From Desulforhopalus sp. (GTDB lineage Bacteria > Desulfobacterota > Desulfobulbia > Desulfobulbales > Desulfocapsaceae): a stretch of 64,000 nucleotides of DNA. Below are positions 55,986 to 63,928 of this stretch, piece after piece. Both the position numbers and the translations under genes were made by a program. Every line of letters starts with the position of its first letter. Position 1 is the first letter of the stretch. The notes below the pieces were generated by a model that was given only the letters and a program-made list of their open reading frames with translations, ran no database searches and had not been told where the DNA came from. Where the stretch lies: NCBI GenBank assembly GCA_023231425.1, contig JALNVI010000003.1:1-64000 (forward strand), in the 5' to 3' direction.

Positions 55986-56494
55986 CGTTGCGGGTGTCTG
56001 ATCTGGAGAAGTTCGCGGAAGGCGGGAACGAGCTGGTCGAAGGTGTGGGCAATATGAACGGGGATAGTACGAATTTCGTCAACCACGGTCATGAAATTGT
56101 GGTCGCCTTCCCAGCGTGGCACGATATGAAAGTGAAGGTGAGAGGTGATTCCCGCACCGGCCACTTCACCGAGGTTGCAGCCGATATTGAGGCCATCACA
56201 GCGCAGCTCACTGCGAAGAATAGAGGTGCTGACCTGGAGAAGTTCCATGATTGTCTCGTTCTCCTGTGGAGAGAGTTCGGTGATATCGGCAATATGGCGT
56301 GCCGGGGCAATGAGCAGGTGCCCGTTGGCGTAGGGAAAGCGGTTAAGGAGGATGACGGCGTGGCTGTCCCGGTAGAGCAGGAGATGCTCCTTACTGTCGC
56401 TGGCTTCGGTGGGCGGCTCAAAGAGGCAGTAGTCGTATTTTTCCGCACGGCCGAGGACATGTTCCTCGCGCCACGGATTCCAAAGATTTTTCAT
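55982..56494 (-). CDS. HIT-family nucleotide hydrolase/transferase
   Basis: HIT-family protein of 170 residues with the catalytic triad HLHFHIVPRW and the N-terminal WNPWREEHVLG pattern of Ap4A-phosphorylase-like members (Fhit/HIT branch). It likely cleaves dinucleoside polyphosphates or AMP conjugates. I start at ATG 56494, 4 bp after the phosphoesterase stop; a TTG 15 codons earlier would extend into that gene. Coupled to mutS by an ATGA overlap. Confidence 0.92.
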   Translation of the reverse strand: MKNLWNPWREEHVLGRAEKYDYCLFEPPTEASDSKEHLLLYRDSHAVILLNRFPYANGHLLIAPARHIADITELSPQENETIMELLQVSTSILRSELRCDGLNIGCNLGEVAGAGITSHLHFHIVPRWEGDHNFMTVVDEIRTIPVHIAHTFDQLVPAFRELLQIRHPQR

Positions 56495-56498
56495 GGTA

Positions 56499-56984
56499 TC
56501 AGAGTTGGTGGATTTTTCCGCGAACGGAGTTGTTGTCAATGGTCAGAATTGCATAAGTACCCGGTCCGCCCCAGCGGCTTACCGGCTGGAAGCTGCCCGG
56601 GTTGATCAGCAGCACCGGACCGTAATTGTGACAGACTGGCAGATGGGTGTGTCCATAAATTATGCAGTCGGCATTCGGGAATGCCTCGAAAACACGGTCT
56701 TCAATATTTGTGTGGCTGCCTGCACCATGGGTGAGGCCTATTGTTATCCCTTCGAGTTTAACGAGGCGTTTTTCGGGCAGTGCTTTCCGTGTCTCAGCGT
56801 TGCACATATTTCCACTTACGGCATAAACTCTTTTATTGGCAAAAGGCTCAAGGACAGAGAGGTTGGTGAGATCTCCAGCGTGGAAGATTATTTCACAGTC
56901 GCTGAAGGCCCTTGCGCAGTTGCGCAGATAACTTTCATCCAGCTGGCAGAGATGGGTATCAGAGAGAACACCTGCTTTAATCAT
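56499..56984 (-). CDS. YfcE/MJ0936-type metallophosphoesterase
   Basis: Calcineurin-like phosphoesterase of about 162 residues. The metal motifs are IKAGVLSDTHL (DxH), HAGDLTN (GD), SGNMC (GN), THGAG (GH-type, H retained) and YGHTHLPV (GHxH). Family members act on phosphodiesters in vitro; the cell substrate is unknown. The ATG at 56984 is preceded by AGG; the frame opens at 57014 without a ribosome site. First gene of the operon with HIT and mutS; a composite repeat lies 50 bp upstream. Confidence 0.9.
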   Translation of the reverse strand: MIKAGVLSDTHLCQLDESYLRNCARAFSDCEIIFHAGDLTNLSVLEPFANKRVYAVSGNMCNAETRKALPEKRLVKLEGITIGLTHGAGSHTNIEDRVFEAFPNADCIIYGHTHLPVCHNYGPVLLINPGSFQPVSRWGGPGTYAILTIDNNSVRGKIHQL

Positions 56985-57033
56985 GGTCAACCTGTGGCGG
57001 GGGAAAGAGTCCATAATACGGAGAAAAGAGCAT

Positions 57034-57259
57034 AAGGGTACCTTTAATAACCAGTCTTTCGCCCATCTTCTTCGTTACAGTCAAAACTAAAAGGAGAGAA
57101 AGGAGGCAGGAGAAAGGAGACGGGAGAAAGGGAAAGGCAAAAGACGACAAAGCCAAAGACCGGATGGCCAACGGAACACGCGAAAGCCTCTCTCTATAAA
57201 ATTCCCTTTTTCCGTCTCTCAAATACGAACGAAATACAAAACTATTCAAGGTATCCATA
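57034..57259 (-). repeat. Composite repeat: family 1 ends around a family 2-type filler
   Basis: On the plus strand it begins ATAAGGGTACCTTTAATAAC...CGCCCATCTTCTTCGTTACA (family 1 right end, inverted) and ends ACGAACGAAATACAAAACTA...TTCAAGGTATCC (left end, inverted). The interior is not the normal core but AGGAGGCAGGAGAAAGGAGA and GGGAAAGGCAAAAGACGACA..., the latter almost the same as 50790-50845. Confidence 0.88.
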
Positions 57260-57720
57260 GTACTGGAATTCACCGATAAAAATGATCACAGCATGCAGTA
57301 TACCAGCAGTGGTGAAAAAAGGGAGTGGCAGGGGATAAAAAAGGGGGGACGAGAGTCCGCAGCTCCTTCTCAGACGGGGAGGGGAAAAAAATTGTTTCAC
57401 CGCCTTTTGCTTTTCCCGTTATCCTGTCTCCCTTTTTCCGTTTTTCCCGGTTTGATTTGTAATTTCAGTATGTTATGCATACAAAAAACAGCTTTTAGAT
57501 AAATTTTATACAATAAGTAATAAACTGATACCGGTATTATTTTTGTTTCCCGCTACTTTTTGGGAAGTCACAGAATTTGGTTATAACATGTTGATATATC
57601 GAATTAAAAAGAAAGATTCGACATTCCCTCCGGCACAAATATTATAGTAGTAAATTCCATTAATTTGTGCCGTGGTGTTGCACAGAGGCCGCATTCTCAA
57701 CCTCTTGAAGGGAGATAGGG
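57260..57720. other. Intergenic region upstream of efp
   Basis: About 460 bp without a gene. 57390-57475 is an inverted piece of the family 2-associated sequence (CACCGCCTTTTGCTTTTCCC, matching 59435-59510 in reverse). The remainder is AT-rich and unrecognised. Confidence 0.6.
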
Positions 57721-57721
57721 T

Positions 57722-57751
57722 TTGCAGGCCGAAGGGGGTTTCCTGTATAAT
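57722..57751 (+). promoter_or_regulatory. Putative sigma70 promoter of efp-epmA
   Basis: TTGCAG, an 18-bp spacer and a perfect TATAAT lie about 80 bp before the efp start. Confidence 0.6.
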
Positions 57752-57829
57752 ATTTCCCTTTATGTGTCCGGAACGGGCAAATAACAGGGAAAACCCTGAT
57801 TTAACGATATTTTACAGGCTGGAGGAAAT

Positions 57830-58393
57830 ATGTACAATGCTTCTGATTTACGCAAGGGCTTGAAAGTGCAGATTGATGGTGCCCCTTACATTGTTATTGA
57901 TTTTGAATTTTCCAAACCTGGCAAGGGCCAGGCGCTCTACCGGTGCAAGATGCGTAATATGATCACCGGCAACCAGCTGGTGCAGACCTATCGTTCCAAT
58001 GACAAATTTGATGAGGCGGGTCTCGAAGAATCAACGATGCAGTATCTCTATAATCAGGGTGACGAGTTTCATTTCATGAATACTGAAACCTTCGAACAGA
58101 TAATGCTTACCACTGAGCAGATCGGGGACAATATTCACTTCCTTCTTGACAACATGGAAGTGGAGATGCTTTTTTTCAACGATCAGGCTATTGACATCTC
58201 GCTGCCCACCTTTGTCGATCTTGCTGTCACTCAGGCGGATCCCTGGGTCAAGGGCGATACTTCAGGAACTGACACCAAACCGGTGACTGTGGAGACTGGG
58301 TTTGAATTACAGGTGCCGCCTTTTGTTGAAGAGGGCGACAGAGTGCAGATTGATACCCGCACCGGGGCGTATGTCACCCGGGTGAAAGAGTGA
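57830..58393 (+). CDS. efp: Translation elongation factor P
   Basis: EF-P of 187 residues, which relieves ribosome stalling at polyproline. The N-terminal KOW-like domain carries the modified-lysine loop KPGKGQALYR (Lys34 equivalent), followed by two OB domains, with the C-terminal signature DTRTGAYVTR. A clean GGAGGAA precedes the ATG. The Lys rather than Arg at the loop tip and the epmA gene 9 bp downstream show the beta-lysine modification route. Confidence 0.97.
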   Translation: MYNASDLRKGLKVQIDGAPYIVIDFEFSKPGKGQALYRCKMRNMITGNQLVQTYRSNDKFDEAGLEESTMQYLYNQGDEFHFMNTETFEQIMLTTEQIGDNIHFLLDNMEVEMLFFNDQAIDISLPTFVDLAVTQADPWVKGDTSGTDTKPVTVETGFELQVPPFVEEGDRVQIDTRTGAYVTRVKE

Positions 58394-58402
58394 TGTCTTT
58401 CC

Positions 58403-59293
58403 ATGATTAACCTGCAGAGGCTGCACACCCGTGCAGCCTTTTTTCGTGTCCTGCGTTCTTTCTTTTATCAGCACGACTTCCTTGAAGTAGATACCCCGGT
58501 GCGCCAGCCGGTGCTCATCCCCGAAACCAATATCCAGCCCCCTGCCTCTGAGGACTGGCTCCTCCAGACATCGCCTGAACTCTGCATGAAGCGATTGCTC
58601 GCCCTTGGCGCGGGACGGATTTTTCAGATCTGCCCCTGTTTCCGCAGGGGTGAGCGTGGCCGACTGCACAGTGAGGAATTCCTTATGCTCGAATGGTATA
58701 GGCGTGCGGCCGATTACCATCAGCTGATGCGTGATTGTGAGGAGTTGATCCGCACTGTCTCCGGGGGGCTTGCGGAGGCAGACTGCTTTGCGGGGATAGA
58801 TCTTTCCGGCCGGTGGCCGCAAATTACGGTGGCGGAGGCCTTCGCCCGTTTTTCCCCTGTACCGCTTGAGCGGGCACTGGAGGAGGGTTCTTTTGATGAG
58901 GTCATGGTGGAGGACATTGAACCGCGGCTTGGTCTGCAACAGCCGTATTTTCTTTGCGACTATCCTGCGGAGATGGCTTCACTTGCCCGACGAAGTCCAG
59001 CTGATCTTCAGGTGGCGGAGCGCTTTGAGCTCTATATCCGAGGAGTGGAGGTGGCCAACGGCTTCTCTGAACTCGCCGATGCGCAGGAGCAACGGCAGCG
59101 TTTTACGCAGGAAATTGAACACATTAAGGCGCAATGGGGACGACAGGCAGCAATGCCAGAGCAGTTCCTCGCCGCTCTGCCCGCCATGGGCGAGTCTGCC
59201 GGTATTGCTCTTGGAGTTGATCGGCTGTTGATGCTGGCGCTCAATAAAACTGCACTTCAAGACGTGCAGACTTTTTCCGCAGAGGATTTGTAA
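58403..59293 (+). CDS. epmA: EF-P beta-lysine ligase EpmA (GenX/PoxA/YjeA)
   Basis: Class II lysyl-tRNA-synthetase-like ligase of 296 residues without an anticodon-binding domain, which defines EpmA. Motif 2 is seen in FQICPCFRRGERGRLHSEEF and motif 3 in GESAGIALGVDRLLML. It attaches (R)-beta-lysine to the loop Lys of EF-P. The aminomutase EpmB that makes beta-lysine is not in the window. Adjacency to efp is unlike E. coli, where the genes are unlinked, and supports the call. The ATG lies 9 bp after the efp stop. Confidence 0.95.
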   Translation: MINLQRLHTRAAFFRVLRSFFYQHDFLEVDTPVRQPVLIPETNIQPPASEDWLLQTSPELCMKRLLALGAGRIFQICPCFRRGERGRLHSEEFLMLEWYRRAADYHQLMRDCEELIRTVSGGLAEADCFAGIDLSGRWPQITVAEAFARFSPVPLERALEEGSFDEVMVEDIEPRLGLQQPYFLCDYPAEMASLARRSPADLQVAERFELYIRGVEVANGFSELADAQEQRQRFTQEIEHIKAQWGRQAAMPEQFLAALPAMGESAGIALGVDRLLMLALNKTALQDVQTFSAEDL

Positions 59294-59662
59294 TTCAAAA
59301 GGAAAAGGACGGAAAAAAGGAGGCAGGAGAAGGGAGACAGGAGAAAAGAAAAAGCAAAAAGCGGTAAGACAGTTTTTTTACCGCGAAGAACACGAAGGAA
59401 CGCGAAGGAAAGCAAAAGCATTTGAGAATAAAGAGTTTGTAATTTAAAGCGGGAAGAATGGAAGAAGGGAGGCAGGAGAAGGGAGACAGGGAAAAGCAAA
59501 AGACGGAACAGCGAAAAACTTTTTGGCAACGAATAAAAGCTCTAACCATGCGAATAAAGGCAAAAAATTTTGAAAAAAGATTTTTAAAATTAAACAGGGA
59601 ATTGCTGTTGTTGTTCTATCTTTACTCTTCGCGTCCTTCGCGTCCTTCGCGGTAAAAATTGC
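59294..59662. repeat. Family 2 repeat tandem region
   Basis: Two related segments, each with GGAGGCAGGAGAAGGGAGAC and an AAAGCAAAA box (59318-59360 and 59464-59512), then TTTTTACCGCGAAGAACACG (59372) and, at the far end, CCTTCGCGTCCTTCGCGGTA (about 59635-59655). The outer ends TTTTACCGCGAAG and CTTCGCGGTAAAA are inverted repeats. The inner AAAATTAAACAGGGAATTGC matches the copy at 50929. Confidence 0.85.
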
Positions 59663-59729
59663 CTTTCCGCTTTTTGCCTTTGTCTTTTTTCAGAGTTTTT
59701 TGAGAAGTTACAAAATATGAGGGGAAACC

Positions 59730-60194
59730 ATGCACGACAAAGAAAATGACAATGAGGCAAAGGCTGAAATTGACGCGATAATCCGGGCAGGCGTGGTGAT
59801 GCGTCTCGCTTTGGTGGATGGTGACAGGCCCTGGCTTATCCCCCTCTGTTTCGGTTATGACGGAGAAAAACTCTATTTTCACAGCTCCAGCCGCAAGGGG
59901 CGCAAGCAGAAGATTCTGGAAAAAAACGGTCGGGTCTGTTTTGAATTTGAAGACGGTGTGCAGGTGAAAGCGGCGGAGAAACCCTGTAACTGGTCGTTTT
60001 CCTTTCGCACGGTGATTGGGGAGGGGGTTGCACGGGAATTGACGGATGACGAGGCAAAACGCGCCGCCCTGACCTGTATCATCAGCCAATATGCGGAGGA
60101 GAAATGGGCTCCTGCCTCTCTTTCGCTCAAGGGTGTGCAGGTGTGGGAGATAGAGATTGAGGAGATCAGCAGCAGGGACAACAGGCAGGATTAA
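59730..60194 (+). CDS. Pyridoxamine-5'-phosphate-oxidase-like flavin-binding protein
   Basis: Split-barrel flavoprotein of 154 residues like the NimA/PNPOx-related family: AGVVMRLALVDGDRPWLIPL, CFGYDGEKLYFHSSSRKGRK (the FMN-phosphate contact region) and a C-terminal WEIEIEEI strand. Such proteins bind FMN or haem and include nitroimidazole reductases; the role here is unknown. GAGGGG lies before the ATG. A perfect 22-bp hairpin starts directly after the stop codon. Confidence 0.87.
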   Translation: MHDKENDNEAKAEIDAIIRAGVVMRLALVDGDRPWLIPLCFGYDGEKLYFHSSSRKGRKQKILEKNGRVCFEFEDGVQVKAAEKPCNWSFSFRTVIGEGVARELTDDEAKRAALTCIISQYAEEKWAPASLSLKGVQVWEIEIEEISSRDNRQD

Positions 60195-60241
60195 AACGCC
60201 ACAAAATCACTCAAGGGTTCCTTGAGTGATTTTGTGGCGTT
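60195..60241 (+). terminator. Perfect 22-bp hairpin at the stop codon
   Basis: The arms 60195-60216 and 60220-60241 (from AACGCCACAAAATCACTCAA to its complement) pair without mismatch around a GTT loop. No T-run follows. The right arm contains the CCTTGAGTGA form of a family 1 repeat end. It could act as a terminator, an mRNA 3' stabiliser or a cruciform. Confidence 0.8.
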
Positions 60242-60474
60242 CATATGCAAGATGCAGGAAGAAATTTTTTACCAACGAAATACGCTAAACATTCGAAAAA
60301 AGGCACTTTACATATAAAAATTTTCGCGTGTTTCGCTGGCCATCCCGTCTTTGTCTTTCCGCCTTTTGCCTTCCTTCGCGTTCTTCGCGGTAAAAAAATG
60401 CCTTACCGCTTTTTGCTTTTCCCTTTCTCCCGTTTCACAATATGAACGAAATGCAAGGCTCTTCAAGGTTCCCT
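60213..60474. repeat. Composite repeat: two family 1 left ends around family 2
   Basis: A left end in plus orientation (GGTTCCTTGAGTGATTTTG...GTTCATATGCAAGATGCAGG) and a left end in minus orientation (ATATGAACGAAATGCAAGGC...CTTCAAGGTTCC) enclose family 2 material (TTTTTTACCAACGAAATACG and CGCGTTCTTCGCGGTAAAAA). No gene lies in this span. Confidence 0.85.
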
Positions 60475-60504
60475 TGAGTGAGAAGTGTATGACAATCCGC
60501 AGCC

Positions 60505-62703
60505 TCATACCCCGGATTTCAACTTCGTAACAAGTCCTTTCTTTTTCTTCGGTTCTTCTGGTCTCGGCACATATTTCTGCAACGGACAATTCTCACAGGC
60601 CTCCAGTGGAACGGAACTGTCATCGTGTACCTTTTTCGTCAAGGCGATTACTGCTGCCTTGCTGTCGGGGTACATCCACTCTTTACCGACAACATCCAGC
60701 AAACCGGTTCGTTCCATGACTTTCAGCATCTGGAATTTGGCTCCGCAGATGGCAAAGCCCAGATGTCCACTGCGCACCCGTTCACAGAGCATGCGCAGGG
60801 CTTCTTCCCCGGAGGCATCCATATCGTTAATGCCGCGGGCATCAAGAAGAATGTAGCGCAAATTGGGCAGATCAGTCCGGTAGCGAGTTACCTGCTCATC
60901 AAGATAACTGGCATTGGTGAAGAAAAGCGGGCCGTCGAAGCGAATTACCGAGATGTGCTGGCAGCCCTGCAGACCATAGTATTCCGAGGAGCCGAGAACA
61001 TTCTGTGCGTTCATGGAGAGAGTGACCACGGTCGGGCGCATTGCTTTGTAGAAGAAGACCAGCAGTGACAGCACGACACCGAGCTCAATGCCCTTGTCGA
61101 GGTGAGGGGCGAAATAGAGGGTGACGATGAAAGTAATGATGGAGATTGCGCCGTCATACCACTGCGCTGTCCATGCATGCATGAAACCGCGGATGTTGAT
61201 CAGTCCAATGACCGCCATCATGATAACTGCCGCCAGTACAGCCTGGGGCAGATGGTAGAGCAGGGGGGTAAAGAAAAGCAGGGTGGTCACCACTACAATT
61301 GATGTGACCACTGAACTGAGGCCGGAGACTGCCCCCGCCTGGAAATTAACGGCAGACCTGGAGAAGGACCCGGAGACGGAATAGGAGGAGGTGAATGAGC
61401 CGAGAATATTGGCCAGCCCCTGACCTATCAATTCCTGGTTGGGATCAAGCTTCTGGCCGGACTTGGAAGCCATTGCTTTGGCAATCGCCACCGCTTCCAT
61501 GAAGCCAAGCAGAGAGATAATGACTGCCGTTGGCAGCAGCTGCATAAAGGAGTGGACAGTGAGATGCGGCATGGTGAATTGCGGCAGACCTTTGGGGATA
61601 GAGCCTACCACTGCTCCGCCGCCCGTAAGCAAAATACTCTCAGTATCCAGTTGATTATTGCCTACCTTGAGGCGCCAGATTGTTTTGTCGGCGGTTATTC
61701 CTTCGGGAACCTGCCCCCGCTCATAGAATATCTGTTTATCATTCTGAAGAATTTCGGAAAATTGCATTGCACGCAGTTCTGTGCGCAGCTCATGCTCCAG
61801 TTCCTTGAGCTTATCAATTCTGTAATTCGCCACATTGACAATGTTGAGCTGACGAAGAATTTCCTCGTCAAGTTTGATGTGGTCTTTTTGATGTATTTCA
61901 TCCACTTTCAGGGTGGCGTCTTTCCGCTGCTCTACCAGTTCGTTGTGCTGACCGATAATACGGTTGAATGCAACAATTTTTTCGACGGCTGCGGGGGACT
62001 GAATGTTGGAGAGGGTTATGTGTGCATCGTTGTTGAAGCCAATCAGCCAGGAAATAATGGTAGTTGTTGCCACCGCAACCAGCACGTTTGGAATCCGCGG
62101 ATTTATCTTTTTCAGGCTTGCCATTATGACAACTGCACTGATACCGAAGATCAGCGTTGGAATGTGGGTATATTCAAGAGCTGCCTGGCAAACCCGCACG
62201 AGAGTTTCATAATTGTGGTGGGCGGCATCGACATAAACACCGAAAAACTTTGAGAGCTGGGAGGTGGCAATGATAATTGCCCCGGCATTGGTAAAACCGT
62301 TGACCACTGGATGGGAGAGGAAGTTGACCACCAGTCCGAGGCGCAGTACCCCGAGGAGAAATTGAAAGATCCCAACGGTCAGCGCCAGCGCGATGGAGTA
62401 GGCAATAAAACCGGCGGATCCGGCCGTGGCCAGTGGTTCCAGCGAGGCGGCATTCATCAGCGAGACAATGGCCACCGGACCGGTGGCAAGCTGACGACTG
62501 GAGCCGAAGAGGGCGGCAACCATTGGTGGCAGGAAGGCCGCGTAAAGTCCATAATAGGCAGGCAGGCCAGCAAGCTGGGCGTAGGCCATGGACTGCGGAA
62601 TAAGCACCAGTGCCACAGTAAGACCGGCGAGAAAGTCGATCTTGAACTTGCCGAGGTCGTATTCCTCGAACCAGCCGAGGAAGGGGAAAACCTTGCGGAT
62701 CAT
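60505..62703 (-). CDS. SulP anion transporter with STAS domain and coiled-coil insert
   Basis: SulP-family transporter of 732 residues. The N-terminal pattern DFLAGLTVALVLIPQSMAYA and ten or more membrane helices are standard. Between residues about 240 and 370 there is an insert of about 130 residues with heptad character (KVDEIHQKDHIKLDEEIL...LKELEHELRTEL). The transport core resumes with MPHLTVHSFMQLLPTAVIIS, and a C-terminal STAS domain lies at about 585-690, followed by the cysteine tail CENCPLQKYVPRPEEPKK. Usual members have 550-600 residues. The substrate could be sulfate, bicarbonate or another anion. A candidate promoter lies at 62917-62945. Confidence 0.92.
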   Translation of the reverse strand: MIRKVFPFLGWFEEYDLGKFKIDFLAGLTVALVLIPQSMAYAQLAGLPAYYGLYAAFLPPMVAALFGSSRQLATGPVAIVSLMNAASLEPLATAGSAGFIAYSIALALTVGIFQFLLGVLRLGLVVNFLSHPVVNGFTNAGAIIIATSQLSKFFGVYVDAAHHNYETLVRVCQAALEYTHIPTLIFGISAVVIMASLKKINPRIPNVLVAVATTTIISWLIGFNNDAHITLSNIQSPAAVEKIVAFNRIIGQHNELVEQRKDATLKVDEIHQKDHIKLDEEILRQLNIVNVANYRIDKLKELEHELRTELRAMQFSEILQNDKQIFYERGQVPEGITADKTIWRLKVGNNQLDTESILLTGGGAVVGSIPKGLPQFTMPHLTVHSFMQLLPTAVIISLLGFMEAVAIAKAMASKSGQKLDPNQELIGQGLANILGSFTSSYSVSGSFSRSAVNFQAGAVSGLSSVVTSIVVVTTLLFFTPLLYHLPQAVLAAVIMMAVIGLINIRGFMHAWTAQWYDGAISIITFIVTLYFAPHLDKGIELGVVLSLLVFFYKAMRPTVVTLSMNAQNVLGSSEYYGLQGCQHISVIRFDGPLFFTNASYLDEQVTRYRTDLPNLRYILLDARGINDMDASGEEALRMLCERVRSGHLGFAICGAKFQMLKVMERTGLLDVVGKEWMYPDSKAAVIALTKKVHDDSSVPLEACENCPLQKYVPRPEEPKKKKGLVTKLKSGV

Positions 62704-63014
62704 GGGAAAGCTCCTTGTATGAACTGAGAACCCGGGAACCCTGAAGCGCGCATCTCCTGTTCCGCTTTACAACACGTCAAGATATTTGCCTGTGGCAGAC
62801 ATCTTTCTGCGTCTTGAACTGAAACGAGATCTGCTTTCTTTCATTGAACCCGCAGGTACAGCACAGCAGGGGTTGACTGAGCCATCATTCATTTCTGAGA
62901 AAAAACTAATCCGAATAATTAAGGCTGATTTGGCAATAAAGTCAAGGACTTTGCGAGATGGCAGCGATAAGATTAGCTGCAAAAGCAGGGCTTGTCTCTG
63001 GCATGCGCTTGTTT
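62704..63014. other. Intergenic region between sulP-like and lgt
   Basis: About 310 bp, no supported gene. It carries the candidate leftward promoter; a few weak hairpins are present and no repeat copy. Confidence 0.45.
62917..62945 (-). promoter_or_regulatory. Candidate sigma70 promoter of the sulP-like gene
   Basis: On the minus strand TTGACT, a 17-bp spacer and TTAATT lie about 215 bp upstream of the start codon. The -10 match is modest. Confidence 0.35.
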
Positions 63015-63848
63015 TCAGGAATTTTTATTTTTGTCAGCGAGTTTCTTTTCTGTTTTTGTTGATATCTTTTTGAGCACGAGCCAGAGCAGCACCCCACTGG
63101 CGATCATTACGCTGCTGAGGAACTGGCCCATGGTAATATGGGCAAAAAGAAAGCCAAGCTGGGCGTCAGGTTCGCGGAAGTTTTCACTGAAGATGCGAAA
63201 AACGCCATAGCCGATGAGAAAGAGGGCCAGCATTGAGCCGTGGGGCCAGTTGGAAAGGCCGCGCCAGGGGCGGCGATGCAGGGCCCAGAGGATACAAAAA
63301 AGAATAATCCCTTCAAGGATGGCCTCGTAGAGCTGCGAGGGATGACGGGGCAGCGGGCCGCCGTGAGGAAAGACCATGCCCGGCGGGGAGGTGGTCACCC
63401 GACCGAAGAGCTCACCGTTAATGAAATTGCCGATCCGGCCGAGGCCAAGGCCTATCGGGATTGTGACGATATAGAGGTCGGCGGTCTTCCAAAAATTTAT
63501 TTTTTTCCACCAGCAAAAGAGATAGCCAGTGATAATGAGGGTGAAACAGGCCCCATGGAAGGACATTCCACCGTTCCATGTGGCGAGAATCTCCAGCGGA
63601 TGGAGGGCGTAGTAACTCCAGTTGTAAACGAGGACGTAGCCGAGTCGTCCGCCGAGCATTACGGAGATAACAAGAACTACATTGAGATTCTCGAAGTGTT
63701 CCTCAAAGGCGGTAAAATGAAACTGCCTGATCTGCAGTTTGACGAGATAGTACGAGGCAAGGAAGCCAAGGATATACATCAGGCCATACCAGCGCACGCA
63801 AAGCGGGCCGAGGCAGAAGATAACGGGGTCAATCTGGGGATAGTGCAT
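63015..63848 (-). CDS. lgt: Prolipoprotein diacylglyceryl transferase
   Basis: Lgt, an inner-membrane enzyme of about 277 residues that moves diacylglycerol from phosphatidylglycerol to the lipobox Cys of lipoproteins. It begins HYPQIDPVIFCLGPLCVRWYGLMY, contains the catalytic-loop signature GLGRIGNFINGELFGRVT and the GMSFHGA motif with its His, and has seven hydrophobic segments. I use ATG 63848; the frame opens at a TTG at 63863. Neither has a strong ribosome site. Confidence 0.95.
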   Translation of the reverse strand: MHYPQIDPVIFCLGPLCVRWYGLMYILGFLASYYLVKLQIRQFHFTAFEEHFENLNVVLVISVMLGGRLGYVLVYNWSYYALHPLEILATWNGGMSFHGACFTLIITGYLFCWWKKINFWKTADLYIVTIPIGLGLGRIGNFINGELFGRVTTSPPGMVFPHGGPLPRHPSQLYEAILEGIILFCILWALHRRPWRGLSNWPHGSMLALFLIGYGVFRIFSENFREPDAQLGFLFAHITMGQFLSSVMIASGVLLWLVLKKISTKTEKKLADKNKNS

Positions 63849-63890
63849 GGCAGTTATGGGCAAAAGTTATACTGAAAAAAATGCAGGTTT

Positions 63891-63928
63891 CAGGGGAACT
63901 TGAAGAACCAGCCCTTCAGGATCCCCTG
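63891..63928 (+). repeat. Imperfect hairpin resembling a minimal family 1 repeat
   Basis: CAGGGGAACTTGAAG and CTTCAGGATCCCCTG pair at 13 of 15 positions around an 8-base loop. The arms resemble GGGGACCTTGAA and TTCAAGGTCCCC of the full repeat, with nothing between them. The bases after it (63929-64000) show nothing that I can assign. Confidence 0.5.

Noticed and set aside
57746..57829. Riboswitch before efp
   Set aside because: The leader has some G-rich text but no recognisable aptamer motif, and the region upstream contains a good promoter that leaves only about 75 bases of leader.
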